Shown: one piece after another, positions 40,390-48,996 of the stretch
Layout: each line of letters opens with the position of its first letter
Numbering within the stretch: the first letter of the stretch is position 1
Origin: Bryobacterales bacterium
GTDB taxonomy: Bacteria > Acidobacteriota > Terriglobia > Bryobacterales > Bryobacteraceae
NCBI GenBank assembly: GCA_020852755.1
Contig: JADZAF010000223.1
Location: forward strand, 1 to 64,000
DNA: 64,000 bases
Direction of reading: 5' to 3'
The notes under the pieces: generated by a model
Database searches by the model: none
What the model was told of the DNA's origin: nothing
Seen by the model: the letters and a program-made list of their open reading frames with translations, nothing else
Translations under genes and position numbers: made by a program

Positions 40390-43300
40390 ATGCAAGCTTT
40401 TCCCCTGAGTTGTTTCCGTAATCCCAAGGCATCCATGATCGCTGTTGCGGTGATATGCGTCCTCACCCTGCTGGTCAGCCTGCCCGTGGCCGCCCAGGAG
40501 CGCTCCGGCAACATGGCCGGAACCGCCAAGGACACCAGCGGGGCCGTGGTGCCGGACGTTACCGTCACGATCACAAACAAAACAACCAACCGTGCAGTCA
40601 CCACCCGGACCAGGGGCGACGGCACGTACAACGCACTCGATCTCGAGCCCGGCCGTTACACGGTGCGGTTCGAGAAGACGGGCTTCTCACGTTTTGAGAT
40701 GCCTGATGTGCTGGTGCTGGTCGGACGGACCACGCGGGCTGAAGCCCAGATGCAGGTCGGCAGTCTTGAGCAGGTCATCCAGGTGACCGAGACGCCGGCG
40801 GTCATTGACACCAGCAGCACGATGATCGCTCACAACGTGACGGCGGAGGAATTCGACCGTCTCCCCAAGGCGCGCAGTTTTCAGGGCATCGCCGTCTTCT
40901 CGACCTCGGTGAATACCGGCGAGATCGAAGGCGGTTACCAGGTGAACGGCGCCAGCGCGGCCGAGAACAATTACTACATCGACGGCGTATCGACCAACAG
41001 CCTGATCGACGGCAGCGCCCGCCAGAATGCCCAGTTCGAATACCTTCAGGAAGTCCAGGTGAAGACCGCGGGCCTGGAAGCCGAGTATGGCGGCGCCCTG
41101 GGCGGGGTGGTCAGCGCGGTCACCAAGTCCGGCGGCAACGACTTCCACGGCGAAGTTCACTATTACTATTACGGCAACAAGCTCAGCGCAGCCCCTGTGG
41201 AGCGGCTGCAACTCGATCCGGTGAGCGAGGCCTCAGCCAAGTACATCCAGGACGACAAGAACAAGCGCGACTTCCACGAGTTTGGCGGTTCACTGGGTGG
41301 CCCCTTCATCAAGAACAAGCTGTTCTTCTTTACTTCCATCTCTCCGCGGTGGCACCGCGCCACGTACGACTATCTTTTCAGCAGCGGCACCGACCCCGGC
41401 ACCATGAGCCGCGAAGCCTTCGCCCACAACTGGTTCAACAAGATCAATTTCGACCCGTCCAACCGGGTGCGCATGAATTTCACCTGGCTCTACACCCCTC
41501 AGTACCTGACGGGTTCCCTGTACGCCTACGATGGTTTCGGGCCGAATTTCTCAACTCAGAGCAAAGCCAATGCGGCAGGGGTTGCTTCACGCGGTTACAG
41601 CCAGCCGGAGCAGAGCTACACCGGCAGTATGGACATCAGCCTGACCAATACCTCGCTGCTCACGGTCAAGGGCGGCCGGTACTATCTCAACTACAAGGAA
41701 ACTGGAATCCCCTACACCAAATACTGGTGGTGGCAGAGCTCATCCGTTGGTCTGGAGGGCGTGCCGGCGGAGTTGCAACAGCCCTACAATTACTCCACTC
41801 CGAGTGGGGCGAAGATCCTCTATGACAAGACGACGCGAACCTATGTACAGGCGGATTTCAGCCAGTTCGTGAACCTCGGCGGGCAGCACAACTTCAAGGC
41901 CGGTATCGGAACGCAGAAGAACGTGAACAGCGTTTTCGATTCCTGGAATGGACCGGACGGCCGCGTAATGCTCTACTGGGGTCTGTCGGTCCGCGGCGAC
42001 ACCGGCAAGTACGGTTACTACACGGTTGACGACGCCTCCACCAAGGGATCGTCGGGCGCCCATATTACCCACATGTATGTTCAGGATACGTGGAGAATCT
42101 TCCCGCGGCTTACCCTGAACCTGGGGCTGCGGACGGAGAGGGAGACGATCCCCGCGTTCGACCGCGCCGCCGCCATGCAGTTCTTCGGCTACGACTATGC
42201 GTTTCGGTTTGACTTCCGGGAGAAGATGTCGCCCCGCCTGGGCGCGAGCTTCGACGTGTTCGGCGACGGCAAAATGAAGCTCTCGGGAGCCTGGGGGCGC
42301 TACTACGATTGGACCAAGTACGATCTGGGCCGCGGCACCTTCGGCGCCGACGTCTGGAAGATGTACTACCGGTCGCTGGACACCCTCGATATCTATAGCA
42401 TCGACCTGCACAACATGCCGGGCCGCAACCTCTGGTCAAGCGAATTCCGCAACCGCCGGGTTCCGGGCTTCCAGTATCTGGACGTGGACTCGAAGCCGAT
42501 GAGCGCGGACGTGATGAACGTGGGCGTGGACTACGAGTTCAAGCCGGGCATGGTTTTCTCCGGCCGCTACGTTCGCAGCCACCTCAACCGGACGATCGAA
42601 GACCTGGGCGCGCTGGATGCGGAAGGCAATGAAGTCTACCGGTACGGCAACCCCGGCGAGGGAGCCTACGTGATCTTCCCGTCGTCGGGCGGCACTTGCA
42701 CCGTGAAGATTGGAGATGCCTGCGGTTTTGAAATGCCCAAGGCCAAGCGCGACTACAATGCCATGGAACTCTCCGTCACACGGCGTTTTGGAGGCGGCTG
42801 GCTCGCCAATGCGAGCTACGTCTACAGCAAGTTGGACGGCAACTACGCGGGACTCCAGAGCACGGACGAGATCCGTCCGCCGACACTCGGCTACGGATTC
42901 GGCCCCTCGCAGGTGTTTGGAGCGCAGAATTTCCGCTCCGGCGGCAACGCCAACCGGTACTTCGATTTGGACGAGGCCATGTGGGATGCCCACGGCAACG
43001 TGGGCCTGTTCGGGCGGCTGCCCACCGACCGGCCGCACGTCTTCAAGTTCTACGGCTCCAAGATGTTCAAGTTCGGGACTGAAGTTGGAGGCTTCTTCCG
43101 CCTCACGAGCGGAACGCCGGTAACCACCCAGGTGGTGACCGTCAACGACATTCCGTACTACGTCGAGGGCCGCGGAGACTACGGGCGCACCCCGGTTTTC
43201 AATCAGACCGACCTGCTGGTTGCCCACGAGATCAAGCTGGGAGAGGTGAGGAAACTCCGCTTCGAGTTCAACATGATCAATCTCTTCAACCAGAAGACCA

Positions 43301-43512
43301 GCATGTTCACCTTCGACCGGTACAACCGCGAGGAGCACTCCGACTCGGCCGGTATCGACCTCATCGATACCGACTTGTCGAAGGGCTTCGACTGGAAGGC
43401 GATGGTGGCGGCAACACCGGATGGACAGCACGCTCTTGATCCTCGCTTCGGTAAAGCCGGGATCTTCAACCCCGGCTTTTCCGGCCGCTTCATGATCAAG
43501 TACATTTTCTGA
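40390..43512 (+). CDS. Oar-like TonB-dependent receptor with carboxypeptidase-regulatory domain
   Basis: A 1040-residue outer-membrane protein. After a signal peptide (about residues 14-36, ending PVAAQ) comes a CarboxypepD_reg-like Ig domain (GTAKDTSGAVVPDVTVTITN ... GRYTVRFEKTGFS). A plug domain follows (NNYYIDGVSTNSLI, EVQVKTAGLEAEYGGALGG), then a large barrel ending GRFMIKYIF with a terminal Phe. Such receptors take up large or complex substrates with TonB energy; no SusD gene is adjacent. ATG 40390 is preferred over a TTG nine bases earlier because GGAG (40375-40378) is then better spaced. A leader of about 110 bases starts from TGCTATCAT. Confidence 0.9.
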   Translation: MQAFPLSCFRNPKASMIAVAVICVLTLLVSLPVAAQERSGNMAGTAKDTSGAVVPDVTVTITNKTTNRAVTTRTRGDGTYNALDLEPGRYTVRFEKTGFSRFEMPDVLVLVGRTTRAEAQMQVGSLEQVIQVTETPAVIDTSSTMIAHNVTAEEFDRLPKARSFQGIAVFSTSVNTGEIEGGYQVNGASAAENNYYIDGVSTNSLIDGSARQNAQFEYLQEVQVKTAGLEAEYGGALGGVVSAVTKSGGNDFHGEVHYYYYGNKLSAAPVERLQLDPVSEASAKYIQDDKNKRDFHEFGGSLGGPFIKNKLFFFTSISPRWHRATYDYLFSSGTDPGTMSREAFAHNWFNKINFDPSNRVRMNFTWLYTPQYLTGSLYAYDGFGPNFSTQSKANAAGVASRGYSQPEQSYTGSMDISLTNTSLLTVKGGRYYLNYKETGIPYTKYWWWQSSSVGLEGVPAELQQPYNYSTPSGAKILYDKTTRTYVQADFSQFVNLGGQHNFKAGIGTQKNVNSVFDSWNGPDGRVMLYWGLSVRGDTGKYGYYTVDDASTKGSSGAHITHMYVQDTWRIFPRLTLNLGLRTERETIPAFDRAAAMQFFGYDYAFRFDFREKMSPRLGASFDVFGDGKMKLSGAWGRYYDWTKYDLGRGTFGADVWKMYYRSLDTLDIYSIDLHNMPGRNLWSSEFRNRRVPGFQYLDVDSKPMSADVMNVGVDYEFKPGMVFSGRYVRSHLNRTIEDLGALDAEGNEVYRYGNPGEGAYVIFPSSGGTCTVKIGDACGFEMPKAKRDYNAMELSVTRRFGGGWLANASYVYSKLDGNYAGLQSTDEIRPPTLGYGFGPSQVFGAQNFRSGGNANRYFDLDEAMWDAHGNVGLFGRLPTDRPHVFKFYGSKMFKFGTEVGGFFRLTSGTPVTTQVVTVNDIPYYVEGRGDYGRTPVFNQTDLLVAHEIKLGEVRKLRFEFNMINLFNQKTSMFTFDRYNREEHSDSAGIDLIDTDLSKGFDWKAMVAATPDGQHALDPRFGKAGIFNPGFSGRFMIKYIF

Positions 43513-43566
43513 GCCGGCGCTCCGGACCGGCAATCTGAAAATGCCGGGCGGAACGCCCGGTCCTTG

Positions 43567-43600
43567 AAAAGGCAGGCCCTCGGTGGCCTGCCTTTTTTTT
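43567..43600 (+). terminator. Intrinsic terminator after the first TonB receptor gene
   Basis: GGCAGGCC (43571-43578) pairs with GGCCTGCC (43585-43592), followed by eight T and preceded by four A. A further GC-rich repeat, CCGGGCG/CGCCCGG, lies just upstream at about 43544-43560. Confidence 0.9.
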
Positions 43601-43792
43601 CGGTTGCTTATCCTCGCATCACTTCAGGGCTTATGGTTTGAATGCAGCCTCCGGTGCAGCTAAGCCCCACCCCAGCATGGTTCCATACGTCCCAGAACTG
43701 CGCGCGGAAAACGGCTCAGGTTGCCGCGGGCATCCCTAACTTGTTGATAACAGTACCCGCGAACGCGAACAAGGGAACAAGATGAAGAAATC

Positions 43793-43822
43793 TTGATTCG
43801 TAATTTCCCTATATGTTATAAA
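43793..43822 (+). promoter_or_regulatory. Promoter of the second TonB receptor gene
   Basis: TTGATT (43793-43798) and TATAAA (43817-43822) are 18 bases apart. Transcription would start near 43829 and give a leader of about 167 bases before the TTG start. The 43601-43995 stretch has no credible gene; its 43740-43830 part is noticeably AT-richer than the surroundings. Confidence 0.5.
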
Positions 43823-43995
43823 TCGCACCAAAGTCCGAAAAGGTCGTTTCCGGGGGAAAGGCAAGTGTGCGGTCTGCCTCCACGGGGATACCGTGAAGGT
43901 TGCTGGACCACTTGGCCCACCCCGGGTGGTTTCGGACCCCGCAGTTTCCCCTCCGTCGTTTCCCCTCGATTCGAATGATGTAAGGAGCGCGAATC

Positions 43996-46900
43996 TTGAC
44001 ACCAAAATCCGAGTCATTCCTGCGGGCAGTACCAATCGCTGTTCTCCTGCTTGCCCTCGTCATTCCCCTTGCCGCTCAGGAAACCACCGGCACCATTCGC
44101 GGTGATGTTACCGACCCCTCCGGAGCGGTAGTTCCGGGCGCCACGGTGGAAATCAGCGGCCCGGCGTTAATGCGCAACCAGACAGTAACAACCGACAGCG
44201 CCGGAAACTTTACGTTCAGTACCCTGCCTCCCGGCACATACGAAGTGACCGTCAACGCCCGGGGCTTCTCCGCGGCCAAGCGCGTCAATATCGAACTTCA
44301 GGTGGGCAAAGTCCTCCGTCTCGACTTCCGCCTCGAGGTGGGCGGTACTTCCGAAACCGTGGTTGTCATGGGAGAGGCGGCCATCGTGGACGTGTCCCAA
44401 AGCACGGTTATGGCCAACGTGAGCGCGGCGTCCATCGACCGGCTGCCGAAAGGCCGCGGTTTCGATACCCTGATCGCCCTCGCGCCCGGCGCCCGCTATG
44501 AAGACAAGACCGGCGGCTACCAGGTGGACGGCGCCAGCGGATCGGAAAACATCTTCCTGATCGACGGTATGGACCTGACCAGCGTCTACAGCGGTGCGCT
44601 GAACAAGTCCGGCAATATCCCGTTCGAATTCGTTCAGGAACTCCAGGTGAAATCGAGCGGCTTCGAGGCTCAGTACGGCGGCGCCATGGGCGGCGTCATC
44701 AACGTCGTCACCAAGAGCGGCGGCAACAACGGTTACCACGGAGACGTGGGCCTCTTCCTGCGGACGGACTCCATGCAGGCCCGGCCGCGCGCCACCCTCT
44801 CCATCGACCCCGAAGACGACACCAAGGGCTACTACCAGCAGAACGAGGTGGACGCCTACCGGTATCTCAGCCCGGGCTTCACGCTGGGCGGGCCGGTTCT
44901 GAAGGACAGGATCTGGTTCTTCGCCGGCTACTATCCGGAACTGACCAAGTACGAACGGGAGGTTACTTTCCTTTCCAACGACGCCACCTCCACTTTTGAC
45001 CGCAAGGAACGCCGCGACTATCTGAACGGCAAACTCGACTTTGCGCCCTTCAGCAAGCTGCGCGTGTATGGCGGCTACATCTATTCGCCCTACCGCGTCA
45101 ACGGCAACCTGCCCGCCCGCAACGGCTCGAGCGATCCGAATCTGCCCTGGGCCGACAGGGGCTCCCGGTCCCCCGCCGCCTCCTATACCTTCGGCGGCGA
45201 TTACATGGCCACCTCCAAGCTGGTGCTGAGCGTTCGGGGCGGCTACAACTACACCAATTACAAGGACTACGGTGTGGCCCGCGGCGTATCGGTGTACCAG
45301 AACGTGAACAGCGCCTACCCCGTGCCCGCTCAGTGGAAGCAGACTTACGTCGGCTATACACCCGGCTACGGATCGAATCCCTACCAGCAGCGCGACATCC
45401 AGACGCGTTTTCGCACCAGCGCCGATGTTTCCTACATCTTCAACGCGGGCGGCCAGCACACCCTGAAGAGCGGGTGGGAGACCAACCAGCTGCACATGGA
45501 TCCGTTCTACGGCTCCTGGCCGGACGGCTACATCCGGTTTTACTGGGGAGCCACCTATACCGGCCAGGCGGCCCGGGCAGGCGAGAAGATGAAAGGGCAG
45601 TACGGCTATATCAGGCACTACCTGTACGGGGAATCCGGCGAGGCGTCCAGCGACAACCACGCCCTGTTCATCCAGGACTCCTGGCAGATCCACAAGCGGC
45701 TGACCTTGCAGTTGGGTTTGCGCACGGAGCGGGAGTTCGTCCCCTCCTTCGCCGTCGGCCAGAACATCCCGTCGAAGGCGATCGAGTTCGGTTTCGGCCA
45801 GAAACTGGCTCCGCGGGTCGGATTCGCCCTCGACGTGAAGGGCGACGGGCGCTGGAAGGTGGCCGGCTCCTTCGGCCTCTTCTACGACCTGATGAAGTAC
45901 TCCCTGCCGCAGGGCAGTTTCGGGGGCGCCATCTACCAGATGTGGTTCTACCCCCTGGACAACCCCGACCCCGCCTTCTACCTCTCGAAACTCCAGCGCG
46001 ATGCCGACGGCCTTGCCCTGGTCGCGCCGCTCAAGGACCTGCAGTTGTTTGAGCACGTGGACTGGCGCATCCCGTCCAACGATCCCAACGACAACACCAT
46101 CGACCCGGACCTGAAACCGATGCGCCGCCGGGTGTGGGACTTCAGCACGGAATACGCCCTGACTCCCAGCCTGGCTCTGAGCGCGCGCTTCACCCACAAC
46201 TCGGTGGACCGAGTGATCGAGGACGTGGGCACGCTTTCGGATGCCGGCGAGAAGTACTACATTTCCAACCCCGGTTTCGGCATTACGGCCGATCCCAAGA
46301 CCTGGGGAACGGGCTTTCCGGTGACTCCCAAGGCCAAGCGCAACTACGACGCGCTGGAAGTGCGCGCCGAGAAGCGCTTCTCGCGCAACTACCACTTCTC
46401 CGCCAGCTACACCTTGAGCCGCCTGTGGGGCAACTACTCCGGCCTGGCGTCGTCCGATGAACTGACCGACGGCGTGGGCCGGCAGGATCCCAACGCCAGC
46501 CGCTATTTCGACTTGCCCTGGATGTCCTATGACTCGCACGGCAGGCTCGTCGAGGGCCGGCTGGCCACCGACCGCCCGCACGCTTTCAAGTTCTTCGGCT
46601 CCTATACCTGGAAGAACAAGCTCGGCCAGACCAACTTCGGCCCGAGTTTCATGGTCATGTCCGGCACGCCGCTGACCAGCGAGGTGGCGGTGATCTCCAG
46701 CACCCCGGTCTACGTCGACGGCCGCGGCGACCTGGGCCGCACTCCGGTCTACTCGCAGACGGACTTCCTGGTTTATCACGAAGTGCCCCTGCCCAACAGC
46801 GAAACCCGCAAGATCCGGCTCGAAGCCAACATCTCGAACCTCTTCAACCAGTCCACGGTCCTGGCCCGGTCCACCAACCTGGTGCACCCGGACTACGGCG

Positions 46901-47070
46901 AGCACCTGTCGTTTGAGCCCCAGGAGAGTTTCTTCAAGGGCTTCGACTACCAGCAAATGCTGAACGCGGGCTACGCGGACGGTTCCCTGACCCGGAATCC
47001 CTACTTCAACTGGGCCAGCCAGTTCCAGGGTCCGCGCTACATCCGTCTCGGTTTCAAGTTCGTTTTCTAG
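43996..47070 (+). CDS. Oar-like TonB-dependent receptor with carboxypeptidase-regulatory domain
   Basis: A 1024-residue paralogue of the preceding receptor with the same layout: signal peptide (VPIAVLLLALVIPLAAQ), CarboxypepD_reg-like domain (DPSGAVVPGATVEIS ... GTYEVTVNARGFS), plug (ENIFLIDGMDLTSVY, GFEAQYGGAMGGVINVVTKSGG) and barrel ending YIRLGFKFVF. The start is TTG at 43996, supported by AGGAG eight bases upstream; no ATG or GTG gives a full signal peptide. It has its own promoter and terminator, so it is not an operon with the first receptor. The plugs are alike but the barrels differ, suggesting different ligands. Confidence 0.92.
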   Translation: MTPKSESFLRAVPIAVLLLALVIPLAAQETTGTIRGDVTDPSGAVVPGATVEISGPALMRNQTVTTDSAGNFTFSTLPPGTYEVTVNARGFSAAKRVNIELQVGKVLRLDFRLEVGGTSETVVVMGEAAIVDVSQSTVMANVSAASIDRLPKGRGFDTLIALAPGARYEDKTGGYQVDGASGSENIFLIDGMDLTSVYSGALNKSGNIPFEFVQELQVKSSGFEAQYGGAMGGVINVVTKSGGNNGYHGDVGLFLRTDSMQARPRATLSIDPEDDTKGYYQQNEVDAYRYLSPGFTLGGPVLKDRIWFFAGYYPELTKYEREVTFLSNDATSTFDRKERRDYLNGKLDFAPFSKLRVYGGYIYSPYRVNGNLPARNGSSDPNLPWADRGSRSPAASYTFGGDYMATSKLVLSVRGGYNYTNYKDYGVARGVSVYQNVNSAYPVPAQWKQTYVGYTPGYGSNPYQQRDIQTRFRTSADVSYIFNAGGQHTLKSGWETNQLHMDPFYGSWPDGYIRFYWGATYTGQAARAGEKMKGQYGYIRHYLYGESGEASSDNHALFIQDSWQIHKRLTLQLGLRTEREFVPSFAVGQNIPSKAIEFGFGQKLAPRVGFALDVKGDGRWKVAGSFGLFYDLMKYSLPQGSFGGAIYQMWFYPLDNPDPAFYLSKLQRDADGLALVAPLKDLQLFEHVDWRIPSNDPNDNTIDPDLKPMRRRVWDFSTEYALTPSLALSARFTHNSVDRVIEDVGTLSDAGEKYYISNPGFGITADPKTWGTGFPVTPKAKRNYDALEVRAEKRFSRNYHFSASYTLSRLWGNYSGLASSDELTDGVGRQDPNASRYFDLPWMSYDSHGRLVEGRLATDRPHAFKFFGSYTWKNKLGQTNFGPSFMVMSGTPLTSEVAVISSTPVYVDGRGDLGRTPVYSQTDFLVYHEVPLPNSETRKIRLEANISNLFNQSTVLARSTNLVHPDYGEHLSFEPQESFFKGFDYQQMLNAGYADGSLTRNPYFNWASQFQGPRYIRLGFKFVF

Positions 47071-47098
47071 ACAAGCATCACCCTTTCTTGCAGTCTCC

Positions 47099-47127
47099 GG
47101 GCGCCCGCACAACGGGCGCCCTTTTTT
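47099..47127 (+). terminator. Intrinsic terminator after the second TonB receptor gene
   Basis: GGGCGCCCG (47099-47107) and CGGGCGCCC (47113-47121) form a 9-bp stem with a CACAA loop, followed by TTTTTT. Confidence 0.92.
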
Positions 47128-47161
47128 ATTGGGCTGCGGGAGGCGGATAATCGAGAGAGCC

Positions 47162-47944
47162 ATGCCTCCCCGGACGTCGCGGCAACAATTCGACAGCCAG
47201 GCGAAACACTACAACGCCCAGTGGAATGCGTGGAGCGGAGAATCGCTGGCCTGGCTCCTGGAGAAAGCCGGCTGCGATCCGTCGCAGAAGTGGCTGGATG
47301 TGGCCACCGGAGCGGGCTTCACGGCGGCGGCCTTCGGTCCCCTGGTTTCCGAGGTCACCGGCCTGGATGTTTCCGAGGCCATGCTGGACCAGGCGCGCGA
47401 GCGTGCCCGGGCGTCGGGACTCGCCAACCTGGTCTTCCAATGCGGGACAGCGGAGGAACTCCCCTTTTCGCCGGAAGCGTTCGACGGCGTTGTCTGCCGC
47501 CTGGCGGCGCACCACTTTCTCTCCGTGCCGCGCTTCCTGGCGGAAGCCTGCCGGGTGCTGCGCCCCGGCGGCCGGTTGCTGATCGCCGATACCGCCGAAC
47601 CGGACGGCGCGCCGGAAGTGGATGCCTGGCATAACCACGTGGAGGCTCTCCGGGACGGCTCGCACGTCCGCAACTACACCTTCGCGGAATGGAGAGCCTT
47701 GGTGACAGCCGCGGGTTTCGCGATCGAGCGCCTGCAAGAGGTCTGCGAGTCCGTGCCGATTACTCTTCAGGATTGGCTGGAGAAGGGAGGCTGCCGCGGA
47801 CAGGCCGCCGGCGAGGTCCGCCGCCTCTTCCTCGAAGCTCCCTCCGAAGCGGTGCGCGCCTTTTCCATCACCCCGATGCCCGGCGGCGACATCCGCTTCC
47901 AGTGGGTACGGATCGGGCTGTCGGCCCGCAAGGCGGACGGCTGA
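47162..47944 (+). CDS. Class I SAM-dependent methyltransferase (UbiE-like)
   Basis: A 260-residue Rossmann-fold methyltransferase. SAM-binding motif I is WLDVATGAGFTAAAFGP (about residues 41-57), followed by VTGLDVSEAMLDQAR, the FQCGTAEELPF acidic loop and VLRPGGRLLIAD. The N-terminal SQAKHYNAQW opening is like UbiE/Coq5 and related small-molecule methyltransferases. The substrate is unknown; a quinone is possible but nothing nearby supports it. ATG 47162 follows GATAAT by ten bases with only weak purine-rich sequence, so the leader is very short. Confidence 0.85.
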   Translation: MPPRTSRQQFDSQAKHYNAQWNAWSGESLAWLLEKAGCDPSQKWLDVATGAGFTAAAFGPLVSEVTGLDVSEAMLDQARERARASGLANLVFQCGTAEELPFSPEAFDGVVCRLAAHHFLSVPRFLAEACRVLRPGGRLLIADTAEPDGAPEVDAWHNHVEALRDGSHVRNYTFAEWRALVTAAGFAIERLQEVCESVPITLQDWLEKGGCRGQAAGEVRRLFLEAPSEAVRAFSITPMPGGDIRFQWVRIGLSARKADG

Positions 47945-47958
47945 TGGCTGACTGCTGT

Positions 47959-48366
47959 TCAGGACTGGCTTGCCCGCGCGGCCTTCTCCTGCACCCTGGC
48001 TCCGAAGCGGGCGGTGTTCACGACGAACCGCTGGTGGGTTCCTTCCGCCACCTTCTCCACTTCGTCGAAAGCTTCCACTTTGAAGTTGATTCTGCGGTCC
48101 TCGACGGAAACGACCTCGGCGCGAAGCCGCACGTTCATCCCCACCGGAGTTGCGGCCAGGTGATGGACGTCGACGTGGGTGCCCACGGTGTCGAAGCCGC
48201 TTTCCAGCATAGGCAGGGCTAAATTGCGCGCGGTCATTTCCAGGTAGCCGATGAGCCAGGGCGTTCCCAGGACCCGGGCCGATTCCACGCCCATGAAGTC
48301 GACGGCAACCTCGCTGGTCACCAGCAACTGCTCTTCGCGCGCGCTTCCCACGGGGATGTTCGCCAT
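47959..48366 (-). CDS. FlK-like hotdog-fold thioesterase
   Basis: A 135-residue hotdog-fold protein resembling fluoroacetyl-CoA thioesterase-type enzymes: VAVDFMGVESARVLGTPWLIGYLEMTARNLA, then VGTHVDVHHLAATPVGMNV with the conserved His and a closing EGTHQRFVVNTARF. These remove small acyl groups from CoA; the natural substrate is unknown. ATG 48366 is chosen because TACAAT ends exactly seven bases upstream and no ribosome site is present. It converges on the methyltransferase gene, 14 bases away. Confidence 0.85.
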   Translation of the reverse strand: MANIPVGSAREEQLLVTSEVAVDFMGVESARVLGTPWLIGYLEMTARNLALPMLESGFDTVGTHVDVHHLAATPVGMNVRLRAEVVSVEDRRINFKVEAFDEVEKVAEGTHQRFVVNTARFGARVQEKAARASQS

Positions 48367-48371
48367 GCGAA

Positions 48372-48587
48372 CTATTGTAGGGCAGAGCCGCCCGGGGGCG
48401 TGGGACCGTAATGTCCGGCCTTGCGCTTCGCCCACTCCACCAGGCGCCGGATGGGGTGGTAATACTCGGCCAGAATCAGCAGGCCGGGGATCAGGAAGAC
48501 CCAGCCCGGCATGATGGGCAGAATCAGACCTGTAAGTCCCAGGAGGGTCAGAAAGAGGCCAGTTACTACCCGAACCGGTTTTCGCAA
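48372..48587 (-). CDS. Small membrane protein of the PGPGW family
   Basis: A 71-residue protein with two helices (about residues 6-24 and 28-42) joined by the signature ILPIMPGWVFLIPGLLILAEYY, as in putative PGPGW transmembrane proteins. The C-terminal part is basic (RRLVEWAKRKAGHY). A TTG start at 48587 fits the family N-terminus; AGGA lies three bases before it, and TAAAAT six bases before it. Function unknown. Its stop codon lies within the region that holds the promoter for the thioesterase gene. Confidence 0.7.
   Translation of the reverse strand: MRKPVRVVTGLFLTLLGLTGLILPIMPGWVFLIPGLLILAEYYHPIRRLVEWAKRKAGHYGPTPPGGSALQ
48374..48379 (-). promoter_or_regulatory. -10 box for a leaderless thioesterase mRNA
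   Basis: TACAAT on the minus strand ends seven bases before ATG 48366. It sits at the very end of the upstream small membrane protein gene. Confidence 0.45.
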
Positions 48588-48679
48588 GATCCTATTTTAT
48601 CATGGGGTATTTCACGGCCCGGATGAGGGGTGGACTGGGGCAGGCAGCAGGCGCCGCCCCAATCCGGCACTGTGCGGCA

Positions 48680-48913
48680 CTACCCCCTGCGGGCGGCCTT
48701 CAACGCCTGGAACGTCGGCGGCCACAGTCCCACGAACAGGGCCAGGTGCTTCTTTCCCGCGGCAAAAAGAGCGATGGAAGCGCCAATCGAACCCAGGGTC
48801 ATCCAGTGAAACACGCTCATACCGGTCTTCTCGCGGGTCTGCTGCTCCAGACGCTCGGCGTTGGACTCAACCCGGTCCATGGTGGCGCCCATGGCGGATG
48901 GATGCGTTGACAT
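48680..48913 (-). CDS. Small membrane protein of unknown function
   Basis: A 77-residue protein with a polar, charged N-terminal half (MDRVESNAERLEQQTREKTG) and a hydrophobic segment, MTLGSIGASIALFAAGKKHLALFVGLWPP, that probably forms one or two short helices. No family was recognised, though its make-up recalls small tail-anchored helper proteins of respiratory or envelope complexes. A normal ribosome site (GGGAGGGG) precedes ATG 48913, and TACAAT lies further upstream. It is followed by the PGPGW protein gene on the same strand. Confidence 0.6.
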   Translation of the reverse strand: MSTHPSAMGATMDRVESNAERLEQQTREKTGMSVFHWMTLGSIGASIALFAAGKKHLALFVGLWPPTFQALKAARRG

Positions 48914-48996
48914 TAGTTCCCCTCCCTAAGACCATTGTAGGTTTGCGGGTTGGGACGGTTCAATCGCTCGGGGTGAGCTTCCTCGCAACCGGACCT

